A stretch of DNA of 43,238 bases from NCBI GenBank assembly GCA_012841485.1, contig DUUU01000249.1, forward strand, positions 1 to 43,238, written 5' to 3'. Source of the DNA: Armatimonadota bacterium (lineage in GTDB: Bacteria > Armatimonadota > JAAZEB01). Below the pieces are notes generated by a model. The model saw only the letters and a list, made by a program, of their open reading frames with translations, did no database searches and was not told the DNA's origin. Within the stretch, counting starts at the first letter, position 1. Each line of letters begins with the position of its first letter. Below, piece by piece: positions 1 to 8,000 of this stretch. The position numbers and the translations under genes were made by a program.

Positions 1-162
1 GGGCGCGCGAGGCTGCAGCCTCGCGCGGTGCAAGCAGCGGGGGGCTTTACCCACTTGCTGTTTACGCTCGGGCGTTACATGCGGCGCGGGGATGTGCGCC
101 CGCAAGCGGCCTTCTGCACCCTCATGGCATGGGGGAACCAGGGGCGCCTCATTTGGCACGCT
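1..162. other. Left-edge sequence without an assignable gene
   Basis: No reading frame here could be assigned. Two plus-strand frames are open from the left edge through this stretch, but both run on into the following minus-strand gene and neither gives a confident family match. It may hold the tail of a gene lying outside the window. The only clear structure is a perfect palindrome near the edge. Confidence 0.4.
4..27. repeat. Perfect 24-bp palindrome
   Basis: The sequence is self-complementary over 24 bp around a central CTGCAG, with no mismatch. As RNA it would form a 10-bp GC-rich stem with a 4-nt loop. No T-tract follows on either strand, so it is either a rho-independent-like hairpin without a tail or a protein-binding site. 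Its gene context lies mostly outside the window. Confidence 0.5.
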
Positions 163-432
163 TCAAGAGGGTTCTTCCTGGAGAATCGCGCGGACATCCT
201 CTAGTGCCTCATCCATCGCCGGGAGCGCGGTATCGCTGAACTCCCGAACGCTCGCATGGAAGTGACGTACCCGCGCGGTGAGATCGTCGAGGTCAATGCT
301 CCTGTAATCAGTGGTCCGGACCATCGCTGCAAGCTCCTCTGCCTGGCGGCGCAGCGGGCGCATCTGTAAGCGCACACGCGCCACCGCCGGGAAGAGCGCC
401 GCGCGAAGGCGCATTCGCTGTTCAGCGTTCAT
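163..432 (-). CDS. Hypothetical 89-residue helical protein
   Basis: I do not recognise a family. The ATG at the 432 end is preceded on its own strand by an AGGGAGA Shine-Dalgarno site about 7 nt away, which supports a real start. The protein is rich in Arg, Glu, Ala and Leu and looks entirely alpha-helical and soluble, with no signal peptide or membrane segment. It stands divergent to the AraC-type gene across a 398-bp gap. Length, charge and ribosome site favour a genuine small gene, but nothing gives a function. Confidence 0.5.
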   Translation of the reverse strand: MNAEQRMRLRAALFPAVARVRLQMRPLRRQAEELAAMVRTTDYRSIDLDDLTARVRHFHASVREFSDTALPAMDEALEDVRAILQEEPS

Positions 433-830
433 CGCTATCTCCCTGCCAGCCCACGGGCCCTATCCCCCCCTTCGGCGCTTTCCGCCCGTTTCTATAGCCT
501 CCGAGCGCGCCTTGACATCGCCCCGGCGCCTATGCTACGGTGAAGGAGGAGTCAGCATTCAGAATGCGTGAGTACAGGGCTTGGCAGGGAGGCTGGCCAA
601 TTCACTCCCCTCTCTCCCTTCCCCCATACCCCGTGCCCTATCCCCAAGATCCGTGGGAAGAGGGAGCGGTGCGCGCGGCTATCCCCACTCCGGTCGTTTC
701 GCTGCCATTGCGCGTGTAGCACCTCTCGCCGGCACCGGCGGGGCGGAGGCGGGGGGAAGCATGCGGCCCCGACACTCGCGCGCTCGTAAATGCTGGGCTC
801 CCACGAAGGGCACCGGAGGGATGGGCACAC
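433..830. other. 398-bp divergent intergenic region upstream of the AraC-type gene
   Basis: No convincing gene. It holds a promoter-like element at 512-541 and, just downstream, a 13-bp palindrome GCATTCAGAATGC at 555-567 at an operator-like position. A 51-codon frame beginning with ATG at 564 follows a GGAGGA motif but is proline-rich and unconvincing. If the promoter serves the AraC-type gene, its transcript would carry a leader of roughly 280 nt. Confidence 0.45.
512..541 (+). promoter_or_regulatory. Putative sigma-70 promoter with extended -10, followed by palindrome
   Basis: A perfect -35 TTGACA (512-517) is followed after 18 bp by TACGGT (536-541), directly preceded by TGC, an extended -10 arrangement. 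The same layout, TTGACA-18 bp-TGC-TAnnnT, is seen upstream of pyrR in this window. The palindrome at 555-567 would lie just after the start site. Confidence 0.45.
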
Positions 831-1523
831 GTGCTTGATGCCAGGAGTTCGCGAGAGGAGGTTTCGGCTACCCCATGGGAGGGGCTCCTCGACGCGCTGC
901 GTCGGGGAGAGCACGAACGCGCGCGCGCCCTGGCGCCCCGAATCGACCAGGAGACGCGCGCTCGGAGCGGTGAGAGCCGGGCGCACACGCGCAGGCACGC
1001 ACTTCGCCAGGCACTCGATCTTGCAGAGGCGGCGGTTCAGGGAGGGATTCCGCCGGAACGCGCGGATGCGGCGGTGTTGCGCGCGGCTGGCGAGATCGTC
1101 GCCTGCGCGGATGACGATCTGGGCGGGATCATGCGCCGGCTGCTGGATGCCTTGCTCCGTGCCCCTACGGCCCCGGGGCGAAGCGCTGCCCGAGCCATCC
1201 GACAGGCGGTGGATTACATCCAGCGGAACTACCGGAGCAATCTCACGCTGCCCGAGGTCGCCCGGCACGTGCATCTGAGTCCCGCCTACTTCAGCGTGGT
1301 TTTTAAGCGGGAGCGCGGCATCGGCTTTGTCCGCTTTCTGAGAGAGCTGCGCCTGGCCGAGGCAAGGCGATTGCTCCGCGAGACAGGCCACACCGTGGAG
1401 GCTATCGCGAATGCCGTCGGGTATGACGACGTCCACTACTTCTCACGCCTCTTCACGCGCGAGATGGGCGTGCCGCCCGGAAGATACCGAGAGCAGTATC
1501 AGGAGAGCGCCGGGAGGGAATGA
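831..1523 (+). CDS. AraC-family transcriptional regulator
   Basis: The C-terminal 100 residues form a classic AraC/XylS DNA-binding domain with two helix-turn-helix units. The first covers the LTLPEVARHVHLSPAYFS segment; the second contains the signature VGYDDVHYFSRLFTREMG. The N-terminal 130 residues are helical and Arg/Ala-rich and match no cupin or other sensor domain I recognise, so the ligand is unknown. The start is GTG, 10 nt after GGAGGG; an in-frame ATG alternative is absent. It ends 12 bp before the convergent acetyltransferase gene. DNA binding is well supported; the target is not evident. Confidence 0.88.
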   Translation: MLDARSSREEVSATPWEGLLDALRRGEHERARALAPRIDQETRARSGESRAHTRRHALRQALDLAEAAVQGGIPPERADAAVLRAAGEIVACADDDLGGIMRRLLDALLRAPTAPGRSAARAIRQAVDYIQRNYRSNLTLPEVARHVHLSPAYFSVVFKRERGIGFVRFLRELRLAEARRLLRETGHTVEAIANAVGYDDVHYFSRLFTREMGVPPGRYREQYQESAGRE

Positions 1524-1535
1524 TGCGCGCCTCGT

Positions 1536-2099
1536 TCACCTGCCACGGAAGCGAGCCAGCGCGGGGTGCCCGGTGATCTCCGCGAGGAGCCGCCAGGCCT
1601 CCTCCCAGCGCGGCGTCTCCGCCAGGGGTTCGAAGCCGAAGTCGAGGTAGATCTTCACGGCCTTCCAGCTGGTCGTCTGCGTGGTGAGGTAGGCCCGGCG
1701 GTGCAGCTCTGCGAGGCGACGCATCGCCGCGCCGACCAGAGGTTTCGCCAGCTTTCTGCCCTGAAACTCGGGGTGGATCGCGACCCAATGCAGCCGGCCA
1801 TAGCGCGCGCCATGGAAGCCGGGATGGTGCCATGCCGTCGCGGTGCCGATCACACGCCCGGCGTCCGTCTCCAGGAAGAAGCAACGCTCTTCCATCTCCG
1901 GGAGGGCCCCACCAAACTCCTCCAGGAAGCGCGCGAGCGCCCGCTCAGGATGCGCGAACTCGCCCGCCGCGCTCTCCACCTCGGCCCAGTGGGGCTCTTC
2001 GCCCCGTCGGAAGCGCCGGATCCGGTAGCCGGCGGGAAGCGGAAAGGAGGGCAGGCCCTCCAGGTCCGCGCGGATCATGGTGACGGGAATATACTCCAT
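1536..2099 (-). CDS. GNAT-family N-acetyltransferase
   Basis: A 187-residue protein of the GCN5-related acetyltransferase fold. The motif A core, VAIHPEFQGRKLAKPLV, holds the Q/RxxGxG/A-type acetyl-CoA pyrophosphate loop in a variant form, and the motif B region includes a SWKAVKIYLDFGFEPL stretch typical of the family. The substrate cannot be read from the sequence. I chose the ATG at 2099 because GGGGAG lies just upstream; a TTG 15 nt earlier has no ribosome site. It follows the DtxR-type gene on the same strand after 48 bp and may share its transcript. Confidence 0.85.
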   Translation of the reverse strand: MEYIPVTMIRADLEGLPSFPLPAGYRIRRFRRGEEPHWAEVESAAGEFAHPERALARFLEEFGGALPEMEERCFFLETDAGRVIGTATAWHHPGFHGARYGRLHWVAIHPEFQGRKLAKPLVGAAMRRLAELHRRAYLTTQTTSWKAVKIYLDFGFEPLAETPRWEEAWRLLAEITGHPALARFRGR

Positions 2100-2147
2100 C
2101 GCCTCGCTCCCCAACCGAGAATCAGGAAGTGACGTGCCGGCGCGCCC

Positions 2148-2840
2148 TCACTCGGACGAGGGTGCCAGCTTCTCCGCACCGGTTGGCAAGAGGTGAACGC
2201 GCACCTTCTCGGCGGCCTCACGGCCGACGGCGTGGGAGACCTCGCCGACGCGCAAGGTGAGCGGCCCGTTGAAGGGAGCCTGGTGGGTGAGGCGCACGCG
2301 CACCCCGGGGCGCAGGCCGAGCGTGGCCAGATAGCCCAAAAGATCGCTCCGCTCGTCACTGACGTAGACGATCTCGGCCTCTTCGCCCAGCGCGATCTCC
2401 GTCAGCGGGCAGGTGTGGTCCGGGCTTTCCAGGTCGATCTGCCGGCCATGGGGGCACGTGGTGGGATTGCCCAAGATCGCGGCCAGCCGCTCGTCTACCT
2501 CCTCGTCGACATAGTGCTCGAGTTGGCAGGCGAGCTCATCCGCCTTCTCCCAGGGAAGACCAAGAACATCGGTCAGCAGCCGCTCGAGGAGGGCGTGGCG
2601 CCGGACCATGCGCACCGCGATCTCGCGGCCGCACTCGGTGAGGGCAATCCCCTGGTAAGGCTGGTAATCGATCAGGCCCGCTGCCGACAGGCGCTTTAGC
2701 ATCGCCGTCACCGAGGCCGGGGAGACCTTCAAGGTCCGTGCAAGGTCCAGCGGATTGACCGTGCTCTTCTCCTTCGAGAGCCGGTAAATCCACTCCAGAT
2801 ACTCTTCATTCCCCGCCGTCACGGCGATCTGTTCGGCCAC
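2148..2840 (-). CDS. DtxR/IdeR/MntR-family metal-dependent repressor
   Basis: A 230-residue three-domain regulator. Residues 1-70 form a winged helix (PLDLARTLKVSPASVTAMLKRL); residues 70-135 form the metal-binding dimerisation domain; the last 75 residues are a FeoA/SH3-like domain. The ACQLEH segment matches the Cys102-x2-Glu105-His106 ligand set of DtxR, an iron-type site, whereas the position of DtxR Met10 is Glu, closer to Asp8 of MntR. It probably represses metal uptake when Fe2+ or Mn2+ is plentiful. The start is GTG after a GAGGAAGGGGG ribosome site. A near-consensus promoter lies immediately upstream. No metal transporter is adjacent, so the regulon must lie elsewhere. Confidence 0.93.
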   Translation of the reverse strand: MAEQIAVTAGNEEYLEWIYRLSKEKSTVNPLDLARTLKVSPASVTAMLKRLSAAGLIDYQPYQGIALTECGREIAVRMVRRHALLERLLTDVLGLPWEKADELACQLEHYVDEEVDERLAAILGNPTTCPHGRQIDLESPDHTCPLTEIALGEEAEIVYVSDERSDLLGYLATLGLRPGVRVRLTHQAPFNGPLTLRVGEVSHAVGREAAEKVRVHLLPTGAEKLAPSSE

Positions 2841-2864
2841 GGCAGCCCCCCTTCCTCAAGGGCG

Positions 2865-2894
2865 ATTATACGGCGGGCCGCCTGGGTTTGTCAA
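2865..2894 (-). promoter_or_regulatory. Consensus sigma-70 promoter of the dtxR-type gene with palindromic spacer
   Basis: Read on the minus strand: TTGACA (2894-2889), an 18-bp spacer, and TATAAT (2870-2865), both hexamers perfect. The spacer holds the imperfect palindrome GGCGGCCCGCC, a plausible operator position for autoregulation. The predicted start site is about 18 nt before the GTG. Confidence 0.75.
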
Positions 2895-2918
2895 ATGGAA
2901 GGAGGCCGCTCGTCGCAC

Positions 2919-3104
2919 TCAGAGTTCATCCGGCTTGGTGGGAAGAACCGGTTGCGGATCCGGGGGCCGCAACCCGCGCTCGCGCGTCTCTCCCGGCCAG
3001 TTCGACGGTTCAGTGTCCCCTCCGGGGGTCTCCGGCCCTCCGCCCACAGGCTTCTCCGGTCGCCACGCCTTCTCTCGCTCTCGCGGCTCTTCGCGCTTCT
3101 CCAT
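2919..3104 (-). CDS. Small disordered charged protein (61 aa)
   Basis: No family recognised. The 61 residues are dominated by Pro, Glu, Arg and Gly and look intrinsically disordered, with no cysteine, membrane segment or signal peptide. The start is supported by a textbook GGAGG ribosome site 7 nt before the ATG. Overlapping frames in this stretch are also open because of base composition, so the call rests on the ribosome site and the plausible composition. It lies between the cysteine-rich gene and the dtxR-type promoter, on the same strand. Confidence 0.5.
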   Translation of the reverse strand: MEKREEPREREKAWRPEKPVGGGPETPGGDTEPSNWPGETRERGLRPPDPQPVLPTKPDEL

Positions 3105-3297
3105 CGCTCACCCTCCACCAGAAGGCTCGCCCCGGGAACTCCGGATGCACGCCAAGAAGCCTCCGTGTCCGGCGCGTCCTTTCCGCGTTTCCCAGGGATG
3201 TTGCCCCTGATGGGAATCTATTGCCGGACAAGTCGGAACCCAAACGATGGCAACACTCGCCGGCGTTTCAGAGCCAGAGACGATTCGAGGATGGGGC

Positions 3298-3639
3298 TCA
3301 CGCGGCTCTCATGCAGGCGACGCGCCCGGTGCCCTGCGTGTTGAAGTGGTTGCGCACGCAGCTACAGCACGTGCCCTTGTTACCGCACGGTTCGTAGGTG
3401 CAGACGCAGAAGTCGAGGTTGCGCGAAAGGTTGTTGACGCACTTGACTCCCTGGAGGGAGAGCGCCATCGTCTCCGGGGCGCGCTTCGTCCCCCGCATGC
3501 AGGAGACCAGGCTTCCGTTGCTCGCGTGCCGCTGCAAGCATTCGCAGCAGATGCCGTGGTTGGCGCACGTCACATTCGTGCAGGGGCACATCTGCGTGTT
3601 GATCTCGTAGTTCGGACAGTTTTCCCTGGCAGTGGGCAT
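3298..3639 (-). CDS. Tandem-duplicated cysteine-rich protein (DUF6485-like)
   Basis: A 113-residue soluble protein made of two copies of one cysteine module. Copy 1 has Cys at 8, 18, 20, 25, 31, 32, 34 and 47; copy 2 at 67, 78, 80, 85, 91, 92, 94 and 109. The core pattern C-x-C-x4-C-x5-CC-x-C followed by a conserved His (38, 98) resembles the small single-module DUF6485 proteins of anaerobes, recalled from family knowledge. Sixteen cysteines suggest metal or iron-sulfur binding, which is inferred. I chose the ATG at 3639 because GAGGAG lies 9 nt upstream; a longer frame has no ribosome site. It is divergent to the HD-domain gene. Confidence 0.8.
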   Translation of the reverse strand: MPTARENCPNYEINTQMCPCTNVTCANHGICCECLQRHASNGSLVSCMRGTKRAPETMALSLQGVKCVNNLSRNLDFCVCTYEPCGNKGTCCSCVRNHFNTQGTGRVACMRAA

Positions 3640-3678
3640 GGCACTTTGCTCCTCGTGGCAGGTCGGGTCACAACGCTC

Positions 3679-3698
3679 GCACCGGCAAGCGCCGGTGC
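3679..3698. repeat. Hairpin in the divergent leader (8-bp stem)
   Basis: Arms GCACCGGC and GCCGGTGC flank an AAGC loop with no mismatch. It lies 40 bp upstream of the cysteine-rich gene and 144 bp upstream of the HD-domain gene, so it could be an operator or a leader structure for either. No T-tract follows. Confidence 0.4.
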
Positions 3699-3841
3699 CC
3701 ACTACGCGGTTCGGCAGCAGGCGCCCGAACTCCTACTACCCACGGCACCATCTCCATGCGCGGCGAGAAGGCACGAATGCCCCTCGCGACGAATCCTTTT
3801 CCGGCGCGAAGCCCGCGCCACAACGATGAATGGGAGAGAAG

Positions 3842-4846
3842 ATGGCAATCAAGGCGCGGCTGGCGAAGCTCCAGTCGCTGGCGGAGGAGACGTTTCTTCT
3901 CTGGGATCAGGTGCGCATCGGCTGGTCCTGGAGGCACTACTACCTGAATCACACGCTGCGCGTGCGCGCCCTGGCTCTGGAGCTGGGGAAGCGCGAGGGC
4001 GCCGACCCGGATGTGGTCGCCTTCGCCGCCACGCTTCATGATATCACCAAGCGGTATGATGGCAACGTCCTCATGGGCCCGGATGGCAAGCGGCAGGTCG
4101 ACAAAGACGGCTACTGGATGACGGAAACACTCCAGCCGGCTCGCGAGAACCGCGTGACGCGGCTCTACGACGCGCTGGGTCTTGCCGGCCAGCCCCATCA
4201 CTACTCAGGGGCCGTGCTCGCCGAGCATCTCCTGGCCGAGGAGGGGTTCCCTCCGGGGTTTGCCGCAGCCGTCGCCGCCGTCATTCGGGCGCATGTCGCC
4301 CCGCAAAGCGCCTCCTCGGAGGAGCGCCAGGCACTCTATCGGGCTCCCGAGGCACGTGTGCTCAGCGACGCTGATCTGATCGATGCCAACCTTGGCCTCG
4401 TCGCCTTCTACCGCAACATCCAGATTCACGCTGGCCGGATGCTTCAGCAGACGGGCAGCGTGGATGCCGTCGCCTACCTCGATCTCGCAGAGCGCTGGAT
4501 CAGCAGCAAGAACTCGTTTCCGGAGAGCCTGCTCACTCCTTCAGGGCGCGAGGTGGCAGAGCAGCGCCAGGCGCGGAACCGCCAGGTGATGGAATGGATC
4601 ACCGAAGAGAGCGCGTTGGGGCAGGTGGCATGGGAGTATGGTCTACTCGGGGTGATCGCGTTTCTCCTTGCGGATTGCGAGGATCCCAGTCTGGCTAGAG
4701 CGCTCCGCCTTCTGGAAGAGCAATGGCTCCCCAACCGGCAGGCGCGACTCTCGAACGATGGCGCCTCTCCACACGCGAGCGTGCTCCTGGCGCGCTCCTA
4801 TCAGTTCCGGAACCTGCTCCATGAGGAGATCGCGGGGCGCCTCTAA
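3842..4846 (+). CDS. HD-domain metal-dependent phosphohydrolase-like protein
   Basis: A 334-residue protein. The HD signature is visible as H37, H66-D67 (TLHDITKRYDG) and a later DADLIDAN segment supplying the distal aspartate, giving the H...HD...D ligand set of the superfamily. Such proteins hydrolyse phosphate esters of nucleotides or signalling molecules; the substrate cannot be named here. The C-terminal 130 residues are helical and unrecognised. I placed the start at ATG 3842, with GGGAGAG just upstream; an ATG 12 nt earlier lacks a ribosome site. It converges on the large activase gene across 237 bp. Confidence 0.8.
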   Translation: MAIKARLAKLQSLAEETFLLWDQVRIGWSWRHYYLNHTLRVRALALELGKREGADPDVVAFAATLHDITKRYDGNVLMGPDGKRQVDKDGYWMTETLQPARENRVTRLYDALGLAGQPHHYSGAVLAEHLLAEEGFPPGFAAAVAAVIRAHVAPQSASSEERQALYRAPEARVLSDADLIDANLGLVAFYRNIQIHAGRMLQQTGSVDAVAYLDLAERWISSKNSFPESLLTPSGREVAEQRQARNRQVMEWITEESALGQVAWEYGLLGVIAFLLADCEDPSLARALRLLEEQWLPNRQARLSNDGASPHASVLLARSYQFRNLLHEEIAGRL

Positions 4847-4979
4847 CCCCCAGCTTTTCGGGGAGAAGACTGCCTCTCTCCCCCGCGTGCGAGGAGGGCT
4901 GAGAAGGGGGCTTCCAGAGGCACCTCGGGCCACATTAGGCGAGGAGAGCGCCGACGCGCGGGGAGAAGGAGGGGGCATT

Positions 4980-5018
4980 GGCAGCGGGGACGCATCCCAT
5001 GGACGCGCCCCCGCTGCC
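4980..5018. terminator. Hairpin between convergent genes (10-bp stem)
   Basis: Arms GGCAGCGGGG (4980-4989, with G4980 to C5018) and CCCCGCTGCC flank a 19-nt loop. It lies between the ends of the HD-domain gene and the activase gene and could serve both strands. There is no T-tract, as with most hairpins in this window. Confidence 0.45.
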
Positions 5019-5083
5019 GGCCGCTGATCCGCCGTGGTGGGCGGAGCCCACTCGGCAAGTAGCGGGTAGAAGCCGTCGCTTGC

Positions 5084-8000
5084 CTAGACGGGCGAATGGC
5101 GCCTCTGGCCGTTGCGTGCCGCCCGGCGCTCCTTCACCTGGGCAAGGAAGCTGGCCAGGCGGCTCTCGCGCCCGCTATCGGCGAACCCATCATAGTCGAG
5201 AGTGAGGAAGGGAATGCCGCCATAGCGCCGGCGCAGGGCGCGGGAGATGGCCTGAACGCTGATTCCCGGCATGCAGTTGAATGGGATCGCGCTGACAATC
5301 CCATCGGCGCCGCGGCGCACGAAGTCCACCGCCTTCCCCATGCTACAGATCGCCTCGCCGCCAAAGGAGCGGTGGATGAACTCCTCGCCACTGTCGATCA
5401 GCGTGCCGGGGGTCATCTCATCGTAGCCCTCCAGATAGGGGAGGGCCGCATCCCAGAGGAGGTGCTCATCATGCACGGCGAGCCAATCCTGAAGTCCGCA
5501 CAGCGCCCAACGCTGGAACGCATCGCCGCTGCGGGTATCGCGGTATTCGTCGCCGGCGAGCTCGTGCTTGATGCGGTTGGCATAGCCGAGGAACTCGGTG
5601 AGCGGCGCCAACCACACCTCGGCCCCTCCCCGCTCCAGCCGGTGGATGAGATCCTGGTTGGAGCGGTCGTGCAGGCGGACGAAGAACTCGCCAATGAGGC
5701 CGACGAGGGGCCGCTCCTCATCATGGCGGGGGACGCGGGCAAACTCCTGCTGCGCGCGCCGGAGGAGATCCCGGAAGCGCTTCAGGTGCCGTCCCGAGGG
5801 GATGGAGAGCTTCCCCGTCAGGCTCTCGACCACGTCGCGATGCGGCTTGATCTCAGCGCACAGCTCATCCAGGAACCGGTTGAAGATCTCGTCCGAATCG
5901 CCCGGGTTCTTCTCGTAGGGGCGGGTGCGCAGGAGCATCTTCTCCAGCAGGTCATGCGTCACTAGGCTATCCCACGCGACGAGCGAGGAGGAGGTGCTCA
6001 GACCGCCACCGACATAGCGCGCCCCCACGGTCGCGATATCCACGTGGGGGAGATTCTCCTTATCGAGGATACGGCGCTGGAGCAGAGAGTACATGCCGTA
6101 GCGGCATGGGCCCGCGGCATTGCCCTGGAAGAAGGCCTCTTGCTCCGGCTTGAAATCCGGCTGCCGAATCCGGTAGAGGATATCCTCGGTGGTGTATAGC
6201 GCCGGCACGCACACATCCTCGGGGATCGCTGCGCGCGCCAGGTTGAGCGCCGGATCGGGCGAGCGCGGGAGCACGCGGGCATCGATGCCATAGGCGCGGA
6301 AGGTGGTAGCGAGTACCCGCGCGGCCGCACAGGCGTCCGGAATCCAGAGCGTTTTGCCCTCGAGCGAGTTCGGATGGATCGAGTCGGTGGTGAACGGAAC
6401 GAACGGCTCGGGGGTACGCGGAGCACGCACGGTGTCGGCAAAGGCCTCGATGCGAGTGATCACGCCCGCATCGGCCGTGTGCTCGTCCAGCTGCATGACG
6501 TAGCAGGGCTCGTTGAGCTCGTCGCGGAGGAACTGGTTGCCGAAGGAATCGGGTCCGCAGCCGAAGTAGGTCAGGACGACGGCGCGCAGGCGAGAATCCT
6601 GCCGGATGATGCGCGCGGCGGCGATCCGGTTCTGGATCTGGCGCGAGTAGAGGCCTTCCCAAGCATCTGTCGCCTTCGCCTGCGGCAAGGGCAGGAAGTC
6701 CTGGGGGATCGCCAAAATGCCCAGGTCCTGGATCTTCTTGCCGATGTGCATATTGACGGCGGGATCGTGGAGCGTGTAGGGCCGGCCCAACACGACAAAG
6801 GCCGTGGCATCGGCCGGGAGCGACCGGAGGATCTCCTCGCCGCGCGCGGTGACGCGCTTCCGGAAGCGCGAGAGCGTGTCCAGAGCTGTATTGAGGGCGC
6901 GGCGTATATCGGCTCCCGAAATGGGTGGCAGCGGCGGAACCGACCTGGTGCTCTCCGAACCGCGCTCCCGTGGCACCTGGCCATCGCGCCTGGCGTGCTC
7001 GGACGACGGCTGCTGCATCTGGCGGATCATCCCCCCAAGAGCGCGCAGCAGGTGGCGAGGGCCCCGGTCAAAGTAGAGGCGAGGGGTGAGCACCTGGGGA
7101 TCGGCCTGGCCTAGCTGCAGGGCCGCATCGACGAACTCCGGGAGCACCTGGATATAGGGGCATGTCTGGCTCTCGCAGAACTCCTCATCGAGGTACTCGG
7201 CGCGCAGCACCGCCGGCAGGAAGAGATAGTCCCCCCCCTTCTTCAGGAGATCCACCACGTGCCCATGCGCGACCTTCATCGGGAAGCAGGGCTCGGCGGC
7301 GACGCACTGCACGCCATCGCGGATGATCTGCTTGTTGGTCGCATCGGAAGGCACGACCTCGAAGCCCAGCTCGGTGAAGAACGCCTGGTAGAAGGGGAAG
7401 TACTCGTTGAACATCCCCCCGCGAGGGATGCCGACCCGGGGCGCGCCTTTTGGCGCCTTGCCCGTGTAGGTGTTGAAGAGCATCTCCTCGCGCTCGGCAA
7501 AGAGATCGGGCAGCTGTGAATGGAGCTGGCGCTTCTGCTGGCCGCTATACTTCTCGCACCGGTCGTTGTAGAAGTACTTCTGGCCTCCCTCCATCTGGAA
7601 GGTGTTGACGTCACAACGATTGGCGCAGCTCCGGCATTCAAAGGAAGAGACGGTATAGCGCGCATCGACCACGGCCTCGAAACCGCGGAAAGTGCCCTCC
7701 GCGGGCGCTTCCTGGTAGGCGATGCACGCGGCGCCGATTGCGCCCGTGAGGTGCGGGTAGGGCGGAACGACAACGCGCCGGCCGAGCATCGTCTCGTAAG
7801 CGGCCACCATGCCGCGGTTGAAGGCGACGGCGCCCTGGAAAGCCACTACCTTGCCGATGGGGCGATTGCCGACGTTCTTGTTGAGGTAGTTGCGCACCGA
7901 AGCCAGGCAGATAGCGGCGGCGAGATCCTCGACCGGCACGTTATTCTGCCGGTAGTGATGCGCGGCCGACTCCGAGAAAACGGTACATTGCCAGTCCAAC

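Noticed and set aside
1..200. Plus-strand open frame at the left edge with a short SSGGLYPLAVY stretch reminiscent of SagB/nitroreductase proteins
   Set aside because: The match is only about ten residues, the frame continues into the opposite-strand gene, and no further family motif follows.
552..1436. Long minus-strand open frame opposite the AraC-type gene
   Set aside because: It mirrors the AraC-type coding region, has no family match, and its composition is that of an antisense shadow; the AraC domain on the plus strand is unambiguous.
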